A stretch of 57,719 nucleotides of DNA. Origin: a virus. The DNA lies in IMG/VR virus record IMGVR_UViG_3300037963_001723, positions 1 to 57,719 of that record. One strand, 5' to 3'. Shown one piece after another: positions 25,029 through 32,620 of this stretch (its first letter is position 1; the number at the start of each line of letters is the position of its first letter). A model generated the notes under the pieces. It had not been told where the DNA came from and did no database searches. It was given only the letters and a program-made list of their open reading frames with translations. A program made the translations under genes and the position numbers.

Positions 25029-25305
25029 GTAAATTCACGAAATGCGTGGCGCCCTTCTTTTTGTAAATTCACGCAAAACTTTCTTGCGCCCAGTTGTTCT
25101 TTTGTAATTTTACAAAATAAAAAAGTGATGTAAAAAAAGTTAATTTATAAGTGCGTAATGCAAAAATGAAAATAGAATAATACTAGTATTATTTAAGTGT
25201 CATTTTTTTTTGCTTTCAATAAAAAGGGTGGGGTGGCTACTATCATGATGTGTGATTGTCGTCTGGAGTTTTTACCTTGACAACTTTTTCATTATATGTG
25301 ATAGA
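25029..25305 (+). promoter_or_regulatory. Regulatory module 3: phased sites, palindrome, 24-bp element, promoter
   Basis: Sites begin at 25029 and 25063 (GTAAATTCAC, 34 apart), 25104 (GTAATTTTAC) and 25139 (GTTAATTTAT, 35 on), with GGCGCCC and GCGCCC between sites. AATAATACTAGTATTATT lies at 25176-25193 and a T-run at 25203-25211. TACTATCAT, GATG, TGTGATTGTCG occupy 25238-25261. TTGACA (25277-25282) with a poor -10 (GATAGA, 25300-25305) would start RNA at about the ATG 25311, a possibly leaderless gene. This and the folded RNA fill 24876-25310. Confidence 0.6.
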
Positions 25306-25310
25306 CGAGT

Positions 25311-25625
25311 ATGGCAGAGATTTTTGATATAAAAACTCGCAAGAAAATTAGCAACAACAATCAAGAAAATTCTGAAATTGATATTCTTTATGAACTAGGA
25401 GATGAACAGTCTATTATATTCTCAGAGGGGGAAATACTAGTAACTATTCAATCAGAAAAGATTGGTTCAGATTCTTTTTGGTCTATGATGTGTGCGTTGC
25501 TTTTCCTTTATGAAGATACAGATGAACTTGATGATGTCAGGTTAAAGGTATTAAAAAAGGCCATAAAAAAGGGCATACCCATAATGACACCAACTATTAA
25601 TTTTGATTTCGACACAGACGAATAA
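25311..25625 (+). CDS. Unknown acidic early protein, 104 aa
   Basis: ATG 25311 has no Shine-Dalgarno site, unlike nearly all neighbours, and may be leaderless. The product is acidic with a hydrophobic helix near residues 60-75 (SMMCALLFLYEDTDELDD) and an acidic end. No family is recognised. It stands alone between two regulatory modules, so it is a good candidate for a regulator of them, though no DNA-binding motif is evident. Confidence 0.6.
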   Translation: MAEIFDIKTRKKISNNNQENSEIDILYELGDEQSIIFSEGEILVTIQSEKIGSDSFWSMMCALLFLYEDTDELDDVRLKVLKKAIKKGIPIMTPTINFDFDTDE

Positions 25626-25658
25626 ACCTGCACTTTAGACCTGTATAACCTGCACTCA

Positions 25659-25958
25659 GTAAATTTACAATGAAGCGTTGCGATCCCAGTTTGTTAAATT
25701 TACTTAAACCTTCTTGGGCTGCACATTTAAAAATTTACATAACCCATCTGGCTCGGGCAGCTAACCTGTTAAGTATTTAAACTATGAAGATGATTTAGAA
25801 TAATACTAGTATTATTTTATTTATTTTTTTTTATCTCTTTGACTGCAAAGCAAACAGAGTTACTATCATTGAATGTGATTGTCGCCTGAACTGGTTTGGT
25901 CAAAGCAAAAAACAGGCCTGATTTCTTAAAAATTTTAAAGCATAAAATGTGATTGTCG
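25659..25958 (+). promoter_or_regulatory. Regulatory module 4 between convergent genes
   Basis: Sites begin at 25659 (GTAAATTTAC), 25694 (TTAAATTTAC) and about 25729 (AAAATTTAC core), 35 bases apart, with GCGATCCC and GGGCTGC between them. AATAATACTAGTATTATT is at 25799-25816, followed by T-rich sequence. TACTATCAT, TGAA, TGTGATTGTCG occupy 25861-25884, and a partial copy (CAT, AAAA, TGTGATTGTCG) lies at 25941-25958, two bases before the primase-helicase stop. No gene starts here, so the element is not only a promoter. It fills the gap 25626-25959. Confidence 0.6.
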
Positions 25959-25959
25959 G

Positions 25960-27717
25960 CTAGAAGTCATCAAGAAATTCCCAATTTTCTGGGTTGTAAC
26001 CTGCTACTTTAGAAAAAGCTCCTGTTCTTGGGTTGTGGTCAAGATGTATGGTTTGAGGTTTCCCAAGCCAACTCCATCTAACTTTCCAAATTTTACATAA
26101 AGGGTCACCAGTTTCTTTTTCTCTATGTATAGTAATTCCGTTATCTGTTTTTGCAAACCAAGCCATACTACCTGATATTTCCATTCCTTCTGGAACATTT
26201 CTATCTTGAAGTTTTGATGGGTGTGCCACAAAGATAACATGAGAGTCATTTGCTACTGCCCAGTTTTGAACTTTTGTTAACATATTACTTATGCCTTCTG
26301 ACATATTTGTGTTTTGTTCTGGCTCAATCCAGTTATAAGGGTCTATAACTAATATTGAACTACCCCACATTGTTCCAGCACTCGCAACATCTAAAACTTC
26401 TTCTATTTTCGTACTTCTCCCAGAGGTGAAGTCCTGGAAGATAAAATGTTGATTTACAAAGTCCAACGCTGCGTCTAATTCTAACGAACTAATTCTTTCA
26501 TCTTTTCCATCAAAGAATGGTTTCTGAGCTACATGAGTTACTAATTGTGTTATGTGTTCGGCTATTGGTTTCTCGAAGCTGGAATAACATATCTTTAATC
26601 CGTAAGTCCTAGCTAAATGAATACAACAATCATCAACAAAATTAGATTTACCTGACGCTGGTAGTCCAGTAACAACAGTCATCTGCTGTCTTGCTATTTC
26701 AAGTGGTATAACTGGGTGTATTTGATAACCAGTTGGTTTACCATCCGTGTAAAGCTCTTGTATTTTTGATATGACATCTTCGGCTCGGTATAAACCTGAA
26801 ACAGGATAAGGTTTTGCTTGTGCTAGTCTATCAAGTAAAAATTGTTTACCTTCTTTTTGTAAAGCTTCATTTGCATCTTTGTGATCCCCCAGGTCAATAA
26901 TTGTACATTTACCTCGGCCTAATCTTTTTGCCATTTCCTCCAACAGGGCGTTACCTTGTTCATCGTTATCTCCTGAGAATACAATCTCTGGTATTGCGTT
27001 TAGTTTCTCTCGTGCAGACCAAATGTATTTATATTTCTTATCTTCATCTGGTTCTAATTTTTGGTCAGATACTTTAAGAGGCGCACCATTAGGAACGGAA
27101 ACAACTCCGTAGTGCTGATTGTCCTCTAAAACAGTCATCCATGTTAAAGCATCTATTTCGCCTTCACATATTATTAGTGCCTGTTGTTCGACTATACTAT
27201 TTATATTAAAGAATTCATTACAACTGTTAGTCTGCGAAAAAAACTTTTCATCACCAGCGCTTCTCCACTTTACAGCAACTGTATTGTTATCTTTATCGTA
27301 ATAAGGAAAGCCAATCGCTTCTGCTGTTTTCTCTCTAAATTTATACAGTTTGCCCACTGTATGTTTTTTAATTATATCTTCAGATATTCCTCTCTCTTTT
27401 AGAAAGTTAATCGTCTTGTCTGTATGTTTAAAATCTTCCAGTTCTATCTCCCTTTGTATTTCTTCAACTTTTTTTCTGCTAATGTTTGTTTTAACATTTC
27501 TTTGTCTATTTTGTAAATTTACATTAGCCCCTTCAAATCCGTTTATACCACAATGATGGCAAAAATATTTTATGCCTTTATCGTCTACTTCTACAGATAG
27601 CTCTCTCTGTGATTGATTATGTTTCTTTCTCTTTGGATGGCATGATGGACATTTTATTCTATGTTTACCATGTGATAATCCTTTAAGAGTTGGTATTATT
27701 AAATCTTTCTCTCCCAT
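25960..27717 (-). CDS. Primase-helicase (T7 gp4 / Twinkle type), 585 aa
   Basis: A zinc finger has CPSC (residues 23-26) and CHHC (53-56). The Toprim domain has CEGEIDA (184-190) and SGDNDEQ (248-254). The DnaB-type helicase has Walker A GLPASGKS (351-358), Walker B ILVIDPYNW and VIFVAHPSK. It would unwind DNA and make primers at the fork. GGAG precedes the start. It is on the minus strand within early plus genes. Confidence 0.9.
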   Translation of the reverse strand: MGEKDLIIPTLKGLSHGKHRIKCPSCHPKRKKHNQSQRELSVEVDDKGIKYFCHHCGINGFEGANVNLQNRQRNVKTNISRKKVEEIQREIELEDFKHTDKTINFLKERGISEDIIKKHTVGKLYKFREKTAEAIGFPYYDKDNNTVAVKWRSAGDEKFFSQTNSCNEFFNINSIVEQQALIICEGEIDALTWMTVLEDNQHYGVVSVPNGAPLKVSDQKLEPDEDKKYKYIWSAREKLNAIPEIVFSGDNDEQGNALLEEMAKRLGRGKCTIIDLGDHKDANEALQKEGKQFLLDRLAQAKPYPVSGLYRAEDVISKIQELYTDGKPTGYQIHPVIPLEIARQQMTVVTGLPASGKSNFVDDCCIHLARTYGLKICYSSFEKPIAEHITQLVTHVAQKPFFDGKDERISSLELDAALDFVNQHFIFQDFTSGRSTKIEEVLDVASAGTMWGSSILVIDPYNWIEPEQNTNMSEGISNMLTKVQNWAVANDSHVIFVAHPSKLQDRNVPEGMEISGSMAWFAKTDNGITIHREKETGDPLCKIWKVRWSWLGKPQTIHLDHNPRTGAFSKVAGYNPENWEFLDDF

Positions 27718-27727
27718 TTTTTCTCTC

Positions 27728-28129
27728 CTAATTGGTGTCTTTTAAAGTCATCATTTCTATATCATCCCACCATTCTTTAAGCCCCTTAGTTAACTTAAAT
27801 ACCTGTATGTTAGTCCTTGGATTTTCTTTATCTAAATGATGTCTAATTAACTTAACTTTAACTTGTTTATTTTTTTTGTATGCCCTTCCTTCCAATAATT
27901 CTAATATTAGTGATTCGTCTAAATCAAGTTTTCTTACTGAAGAATAAACATCAAAGACAACGCCAACATCCCCCAGTATTAATTCGCCCTCTCCTAATTC
28001 AGGCACCTGATCGTAGAAAGCCTTCTGATAAGATATTGATTTACCGCCAAAATTTCTTGTTAATTTATTTTTAGATTTTGATGCTGGTTCGCCTGAAACA
28101 ATCGTTCTAAATACCCTTGACATTCGCAT
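27728..28129 (-). CDS. RusA-like Holliday junction resolvase, 133 aa
   Basis: The N-terminal FRTIVSGEPASKSKNKL, the GGKSISYQKAFYDQV region and the KLDLDESLILELLEG motif follow the RusA pattern, whose first two catalytic Asp lie in DxD. The third Asp, normally in a DDxQV motif, is replaced: this protein has KNKQV. RusA resolves four-way junctions formed in recombination or replication. It lies 10 bases upstream of the primase-helicase gene. AGGAAAAT precedes the start. Confidence 0.65.
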   Translation of the reverse strand: MRMSRVFRTIVSGEPASKSKNKLTRNFGGKSISYQKAFYDQVPELGEGELILGDVGVVFDVYSSVRKLDLDESLILELLEGRAYKKNKQVKVKLIRHHLDKENPRTNIQVFKLTKGLKEWWDDIEMMTLKDTN

Positions 28130-28232
28130 AAAATTTTCCTAATATTCGATTCATTGTTGGATTACATACTTGTAAGTATCTTTATATATTATCTATCAGT
28201 ATGTTATCTGTCAATATAAATGAGGAGATAAG
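28130..28232. promoter_or_regulatory. Divergent promoter region of replication and recombination genes
   Basis: This gap separates the start of the RusA-like gene (minus) from the start of the recombination operon (plus). It holds the dyad ATACTTGTAAGTAT near its centre and several TATA-rich stretches (TTTATATATTATCTAT). Promoters in both directions are expected, but I cannot fix the boxes. GAGGAG precedes the plus-strand ATG. Confidence 0.4.
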
Positions 28233-28529
28233 ATGAACAACATTAACATAAAAATTGAAAGGAATCAAAAACCCACATCCCCTTTAGGAAAGGGGGGTAA
28301 AACCAGATGGAATTTACCTTTAGGTGAGCTTGAGCCACCTAGAAAAGACGAATCAGGAGAGTGGGTTTATGACAAGCTAAGAATAAGCATGACATATAAC
28401 GAAGCAGAAAAAAATATGTTTGCTGTCAGAAGCCATGTTTGGAGATGGAGAAAGAAAAATGATGAAAAAGCAAAATTTTCTGTAAACCACGGAGAAACAT
28501 CGGACATACTTATATGGAGGACAGAATAG
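28233..28529 (+). CDS. Unknown early protein, 98 aa
   Basis: The start follows GAGGAGATAAG. The protein is basic, with GKGGKTRWNLPLGELEPPRK early and then SMTYNEAEKNMFAVRSHVWR and a tryptophan-rich RWRKK segment. The spacing of hydrophobic and basic residues near 50-75 resembles a DNA-binding helix pair, but I cannot assign a family. It overlaps the nuclease gene by 16 bases. Confidence 0.6.
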   Translation: MNNINIKIERNQKPTSPLGKGGKTRWNLPLGELEPPRKDESGEWVYDKLRISMTYNEAEKNMFAVRSHVWRWRKKNDEKAKFSVNHGETSDILIWRTE

Positions 28530-29287
28530 CACATCGTACAAACAATAAAATGATACCTCTTGATATATTAAGAGGGATTCAATCTACATGGACACATAGT
28601 AAAGGTGACGCAGATTATTCTGTTACTGAACTATTAAGTCCACCAAAAGTTAGGGCTTTAAAGATAATTAATAAAGAAGATATAACAGAAGATTACTCTG
28701 ATTCTATTGCTACATTTATAGGAACATCTATTCATAAAACAATAGAAGATGCTAACAAAGATAAAGATGATTGTTTAACAGAAGAAAGAATGGAAGTTTC
28801 TATAAAAGCTGGAGACAAAACTATAACCATTTCTGGAACTGTAGACCATTATCATACAAGTAATCATCTATTAACTGATTATAAGACAACAGGCGCTTAT
28901 GGTATTAATTATGAAAAACCAGAATGGACACAACAATTAAATATATATAGATGGATGTTCAGTAAGGTTAAAGAAAAAGAAATGCCTGACGCTCAGATAA
29001 TTGCTATTTTGAAAGACTGGAGTAAACCAAGGTCAATAAATAGTAATACCTACCCACCTTCACCAGTTATGGTTAAACCAATCGCAAATTGGTCTGAGGA
29101 AGAAATAATAAAATTTATAATGGAAAGAATAGCCCTGCATGAAAAAGCTATAGAAAATCCACAGCAAATTTTATGTTCTGATGAAGAAAGGTGGCTTTCA
29201 CCAAAGGGTGTTTACAACAGATGTGAACACTATTGTAATGTTAATAAATTCTGTGACCAATATATAGGAGAGAAAAATGGCGAATGA
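28514..29287 (+). CDS. RecB/Cas4-like PD-(D/E)XK nuclease, 257 aa
   Basis: The nuclease core reads SGTVDHY (Asp), TDYKTT (D-x-K) and QQLNIYRWM (the QxxxY motif), near residues 115-160. C-terminal cysteines (LCSDEERW, then CEHYCNVNKFC) fit an iron-sulfur cluster like that of Cas4/AddB. It would resect DNA ends to feed RecT, whose gene overlaps by 11 bases. ATG 28514 lacks a good ribosome site and is probably coupled. Confidence 0.82.
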   Translation: MEDRIAHRTNNKMIPLDILRGIQSTWTHSKGDADYSVTELLSPPKVRALKIINKEDITEDYSDSIATFIGTSIHKTIEDANKDKDDCLTEERMEVSIKAGDKTITISGTVDHYHTSNHLLTDYKTTGAYGINYEKPEWTQQLNIYRWMFSKVKEKEMPDAQIIAILKDWSKPRSINSNTYPPSPVMVKPIANWSEEEIIKFIMERIALHEKAIENPQQILCSDEERWLSPKGVYNRCEHYCNVNKFCDQYIGEKNGE

Positions 29288-30194
29288 ATTAAGTAAGATG
29301 TCTGGAATGACACCAAGCACATTTAATGAAGCAAAAGAATATGCACAATTAATATCTAAATCTGATTTTGTTCCAAGAGAATATAAGAACAAACCAGCTG
29401 AAATATTAATTTGTATACAAATGGGCGCTGAATTAGGATTAAAACCTATCCAGGCGCTTCAAAATATTGCTGTAATAAATGGTAAACCATCAATTTATGG
29501 AGATAGTGCTATTGCATTATGTAGAACTAATCCAGATTTTGCTGGTATAGAAGAAAAAGTTGAAGGAACTGGAGATAATAGAAAAGCTACTTGTACTGTT
29601 AAAAGAAAATTAAAAGCTACTGGAGAGATAGAAGTAACTATAAGGACATTTAGTATGCAAGAAGCTAAACAAGCTAACCTTTCATCAAGAGGCCCTTGGA
29701 AAAGCTATCCAGATAGAATGTTACAAATGAGGGCAAGAGGTTTTGCATTAAGAGACTCTTTCCCTGATTCTTTAAAAGCATTAATAACAACAGAAGAAGC
29801 AGCAGATTACCCATCAGAAGAAAATAAAACTACAGTTGAAGTAGAAATACCCAAACAGAATGGTTTTGATACAGAATCTTTAATGGAAGAAGCTGAAGAA
29901 CTGACTCCTGTTCAACCAACAGACGAACAAGTTGAAGCTGAAGAAGTTGAGCCAGAAAGTGACTTTGATCCAAACAGTGGGGTAGTTACCTCTTATAGAG
30001 AAGCTGTAATGTTTCACGATATGATTAAAGCATTAGTTCCAGAAATTGATAATTTAGAAGAATTAACTGATTTATGGAAAAACAATAAAGATCAGTTTGA
30101 AAGAGTTAATGCTTTAGCAGAACCTAACTACAAAGAAATATTAGAATTATTTAAACAACAAAAAGCTAAGATAAAAGGAGAAAACAATGGCTAA
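29277..30194 (+). CDS. recT: RecT-family single-strand annealing protein, 305 aa
   Basis: The core IQMGAELGLKPIQALQNIAV then GKPSIYGDSAIALCRTNPDF and YPDRMLQMRARGFALRDSFP are the standard RecT signatures. The C-terminal 100 residues are acidic and less conserved. RecT anneals single strands made by the partner nuclease upstream. GGAGAG lies before the ATG. It overlaps the next gene by eight bases. Confidence 0.9.
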   Translation: MANELSKMSGMTPSTFNEAKEYAQLISKSDFVPREYKNKPAEILICIQMGAELGLKPIQALQNIAVINGKPSIYGDSAIALCRTNPDFAGIEEKVEGTGDNRKATCTVKRKLKATGEIEVTIRTFSMQEAKQANLSSRGPWKSYPDRMLQMRARGFALRDSFPDSLKALITTEEAADYPSEENKTTVEVEIPKQNGFDTESLMEEAEELTPVQPTDEQVEAEEVEPESDFDPNSGVVTSYREAVMFHDMIKALVPEIDNLEELTDLWKNNKDQFERVNALAEPNYKEILELFKQQKAKIKGENNG

Positions 30195-30504
30195 ATATGA
30201 CACAACACTACAAACGGAAGGCGCTATCTTTTTAAATGGTTATAAAGATAACGCAAAAAAACCTGACTATTTAGGTAGTATTAAAATAAATAGACAGCAA
30301 ATTAAGGCGATGGCCGAAATCGCTAAAGGCAATAACCTTGAAGAAGTAGAATGTAAAATTGCTTTATGGAACAGAGAAGCTAGAGAATCTGGCAAGAAAT
30401 ATAAATATTGTAAGTTTGAAGTTCCACAGGATGCTGTTAAAGAAGAATCACCTGCACAGGAAATTTCTACACCTGCTCCAGATGATGATATTCCTTGGGA
30501 GTAA
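30187..30504 (+). CDS. SSB-like or recombination-associated protein, 105 aa
   Basis: The first 80 residues are a compact beta-rich domain (EGAIFLNGYKDNAKKPDYLG, then QIKAMAEIAKG and EVECKIALWNREA). The last 20 are disordered and acidic and end DDDIPWE. That end closely resembles the DDDIPF tail of single-strand binding proteins, which recruits replication partners. Position after RecT agrees. GGAGAAAACA precedes the start. Confidence 0.6.
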   Translation: MAKYDTTLQTEGAIFLNGYKDNAKKPDYLGSIKINRQQIKAMAEIAKGNNLEEVECKIALWNREARESGKKYKYCKFEVPQDAVKEESPAQEISTPAPDDDIPWE

Positions 30505-30511
30505 CATAAAA

Positions 30512-30613
30512 ATGTTAAACTTTAGGGAGATTTTAGCAATTGCTATAGGGTTGATTTTAATGGCTTTTTTTGTCATTAGGTCAACCTTACTAGCTATGGA
30601 AAGTATTTTATAA
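30512..30613 (+). CDS. Tiny membrane peptide, 33 aa
   Basis: ATG 30512 begins eight bases after the upstream stop; the ribosome site is weak (GGGAG lies further upstream only in the previous gene). The product MLNFREILAIAIGLILMAFF then VIRSTLLAMESIL forms one membrane span with charged flanks. No function is known. It is one of five such tiny proteins in the early region. Confidence 0.5.
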   Translation: MLNFREILAIAIGLILMAFFVIRSTLLAMESIL

Positions 30614-30702
30614 ATAAATAGTGTCTATGTTAATAATTCGTTTGAAAAATATTTTATCAGGTATATATACATTTTTATCTAACTACTTATTGGAGAGAAA
30701 AA

Positions 30703-30768
30703 ATGGAAAAACTATTGGACATAATGTCATTATATACAATACTAATTTGCCTGCTAAAAATTATATAA
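30703..30768 (+). CDS. Tiny membrane peptide, 21 aa
   Basis: ATG 30703 has TGGAGAGAAAAA in front. The product MEKLLDIMSLYTILICLLKI ends with one more Ile and a TAA. It is a single hydrophobic helix. The gene is short enough to be chance, but the ribosome site is as good as those of its larger neighbours and the spacing matches. Confidence 0.45.
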   Translation: MEKLLDIMSLYTILICLLKII

Positions 30769-30823
30769 TAGTCAAAGAGTTTAGAACATCACACAAATGA
30801 ACGCTAATAAAGGGAGAGAAAAA

Positions 30824-31654
30824 ATGCGTGCGCAAACCACATTAACGCCAGTTAAAAAAATGGAAAAAGACATCTTAAACACTGCTAAGGCTTTTAATGA
30901 AACAGAAATAAGAGTTTTAGTAGATAGATATTATCAAACACAAGAAAACAGAAAGAGAAGTGCGAATCAGTTAAGAGCTGCAATAGAAGATGGAGAGGAG
31001 TGTACTGCTCTTACATATCTTCTTGAGCAAGATAAACTTATTGAAAATCAAATTAAAAAGTTTCTTACTGAATTTTCTAATTCTCATAAAGTAGGTAGAT
31101 GGTGTATGGCTAATTACGGTATAGGTGGTGTAATAACTGCTGGGTTATTAGCTCATATAGATATAAAAAAAGCTCCTACAGCTGGTCATATTTGGAATTA
31201 CGCTGGATTAAATCCTGATCAAGTATGGAAAAAGGGAAGTAAAAGACCTTGGAATGCTCAGTTAAAAACGCTTTGTTGGAAGATAGGGGAAAGTTTTGTT
31301 AAAGTTTCCAATCAAGATGAGGCATTTTATGGTCAATTATATTCTCAAAGAAAAGAATTAGAAGTTAATAAAAACGCTTCTGGTCAATATAAAGACCATG
31401 CAGAAAAACAATTAAAAGAAAAAAATTATAATAAATCTACTGTAGCTTATAAACATTACATAAAAGGGGAACTACCTCCAGGTCATGTTCATGCAATAGC
31501 TAAGAGATGGACTGTTAAATTGTTTTTAAGTCACTTACATTATATTTGGTATCAACATGAGCACAGCGACACCCCTCCCCAACCTTATGCGCTGGCCCAA
31601 CTAGGGCATGCTCATTTGATAGAACCCCCTATTAGTCTTGAGGACATTGATTGA
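30824..31654 (+). CDS. Orphan IS110-type C-terminal domain protein (Transposase_20-like), 276 aa
   Basis: I start at ATG 30824, preceded by AAGGGAGAGAAAAA; the frame is open to 30797. Residues about 10-85 are a helical arm. Then WCMANYGIGGVITAGLLAHI, HIWNYAGLNPDQVWKKGSKR and NAQLKTLCWKIGESFVK follow the IS110/IS116/IS902 C-terminal domain, with its helix-hairpin-helix. The N-terminal RuvC-like DEDD domain is absent. There are no inverted repeats nearby. It is probably a domesticated recombination protein, not an active element. Confidence 0.7.
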   Translation: MRAQTTLTPVKKMEKDILNTAKAFNETEIRVLVDRYYQTQENRKRSANQLRAAIEDGEECTALTYLLEQDKLIENQIKKFLTEFSNSHKVGRWCMANYGIGGVITAGLLAHIDIKKAPTAGHIWNYAGLNPDQVWKKGSKRPWNAQLKTLCWKIGESFVKVSNQDEAFYGQLYSQRKELEVNKNASGQYKDHAEKQLKEKNYNKSTVAYKHYIKGELPPGHVHAIAKRWTVKLFLSHLHYIWYQHEHSDTPPQPYALAQLGHAHLIEPPISLEDID

Positions 31655-31668
31655 GGGAGATAGGGGTC

Positions 31669-31703
31669 GTGGTGGTTGCTAATTCACTCCTAGTAACCAC
31701 CGC
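31669..31703 (+). promoter_or_regulatory. Hairpin ahead of the nuclease gene
   Basis: GTGGTGGTT (31669-31677) pairs with AACCACCGC (31695-31703), including one G-T pair, across 17 bases. It lies 17 bases before ATG 31721 and just before AAGGAG. No T-run follows, so it may be a leader element or RNA processing site between two genes. Confidence 0.4.
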
Positions 31704-31720
31704 ATTCTAAGGAGAAAAAA

Positions 31721-32107
31721 ATGAGTAAAAATAAAAAAGTTGAAGCATTTATATATAATGCTGAATTAGAAAGAGTTGTTGATGGCGATACTATAGATAT
31801 TACTATTGACCTTGGCTTTAATGTTAAACTACATAAACAAAGATGTCGTTTAGCTGGTATAGACACACCAGAATCCAGAACTAAAGATTTAGCTGAGAAA
31901 GCATTAGGTAAGAAAGCATCCGCAAGATTAAAAGAGTTATGTGGAAAAAAATTAAAGATTAAATCATTAGGTAAAGGAAAGTATGGAAGAATATTAGCAA
32001 TACCATACACAGAAGATGGCCAAGATATTTGTAAAATACTAATTGAAGAAGGTCATGCTGTTGAGTATCACGGTGGAACTAAAGTAAAAGTATGGGGGGA
32101 TTACTAA
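31721..32107 (+). CDS. Staphylococcal-nuclease-like (thermonuclease) protein, 128 aa
   Basis: VVDGDTID holds the first acidic site, RCRLAGIDTPES holds the Arg, Asp, Thr and Glu of the active site, and KYGRILAI the second Arg, so all key residues of the SNase fold are kept. There is no signal peptide, unlike secreted homologues, so it should act in the host cytoplasm, perhaps on host DNA. AAGGAGAAAAAA precedes the start. Its stop overlaps the next ATG by one base. Confidence 0.85.
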   Translation: MSKNKKVEAFIYNAELERVVDGDTIDITIDLGFNVKLHKQRCRLAGIDTPESRTKDLAEKALGKKASARLKELCGKKLKIKSLGKGKYGRILAIPYTEDGQDICKILIEEGHAVEYHGGTKVKVWGDY

Positions 32108-32274
32108 TGAAAAAAGAACCAATATTTAAATGGCATGAAAAACTATTAATGTATTTTGTAGCTCTTGTTGTCATAGCATTTATAATTATAATGCAAGATG
32201 TTAAGGCAGAACGAGAAAAGAGCGAAAAGATAAAAGAGTGTGTTCAGTTTTTAGAAGATAATCAAATAGAATAA
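32107..32274 (+). CDS. Small membrane protein, 55 aa
   Basis: ATG 32107 overlaps the stop of the nuclease gene; a longer frame from 32092 would run inside that gene. The sequence has a short basic N-terminus, a membrane span (LLMYFVALVVIAFIIIM) and a charged helical C-terminus (VKAEREKSEKIKECVQFLED). The stop codon TAA (32272-32274) is also the first three bases of the 34-bp array, so the array begins exactly where coding ends. Confidence 0.65.
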   Translation: MKKEPIFKWHEKLLMYFVALVVIAFIIIMQDVKAEREKSEKIKECVQFLEDNQIE

Positions 32275-32620
32275 ACATCAACATCCAAGAATGAGCCAAT
32301 GCCGATGAACATCATTTCGATCGAACGAATCATGGACTGCGAACATCACAACATATAAATGAACCAGAGGAGTTAAACATCAAATTTTGCGAATGAATCA
32401 TAATTAATAAACATCAAATGAATAGAATGAATCACTAGTCATGAACATCAAGTGATAAGAATGAATCAGGACAAATGAACATCAATAAAAATAAATGAAT
32501 CAATATCAACGAACATCATGGCTAATAAATGAACCAACATACCTGAACTTTATTATATCATAGTGAACCAATGTGGATAAACATCATATCGCTCGAGTGA
32601 ACCACGGACTTTGAACTTCA
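32272..32620. repeat. Phased 34-bp array of two alternating motifs, 10.5 units
   Basis: Each unit is motif A (TGAACATCA or TAAACATCA, 9 bases), 10 variable bases, motif B (ATGAATCA, ATGAACCA or GTGAACCA, 8 bases) and 7 variable bases. Units start at 32272, 32306, 32340, 32374, 32408, 32442, 32476, 32510, 32544, 32578 and 32612 without any slip; the last has only motif A. Both motifs have TGA...TCA-like arms. Thirty-four is not a multiple of three and all frames have stops, so it is non-coding. It fits a multi-site protein-binding array such as an iteron origin or partition site. Confidence 0.9.

Noticed and set aside
25659-25958. Promoter of a plus-strand gene at module 4
   Set aside because: No plus-strand start follows; the module ends at the 3' end of the minus-strand primase-helicase gene, so promoter function alone cannot explain it.
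30824-31654. Active IS110 insertion sequence
   Set aside because: The catalytic N-terminal domain is missing, no element boundaries are visible and the gene sits neatly in the early operon with a phage-type ribosome site.
32272-32620. CRISPR array
   Set aside because: The repeats are 8-9 bases and spacers 7-10 bases, and there are no cas genes. True CRISPR repeats and spacers are far longer.
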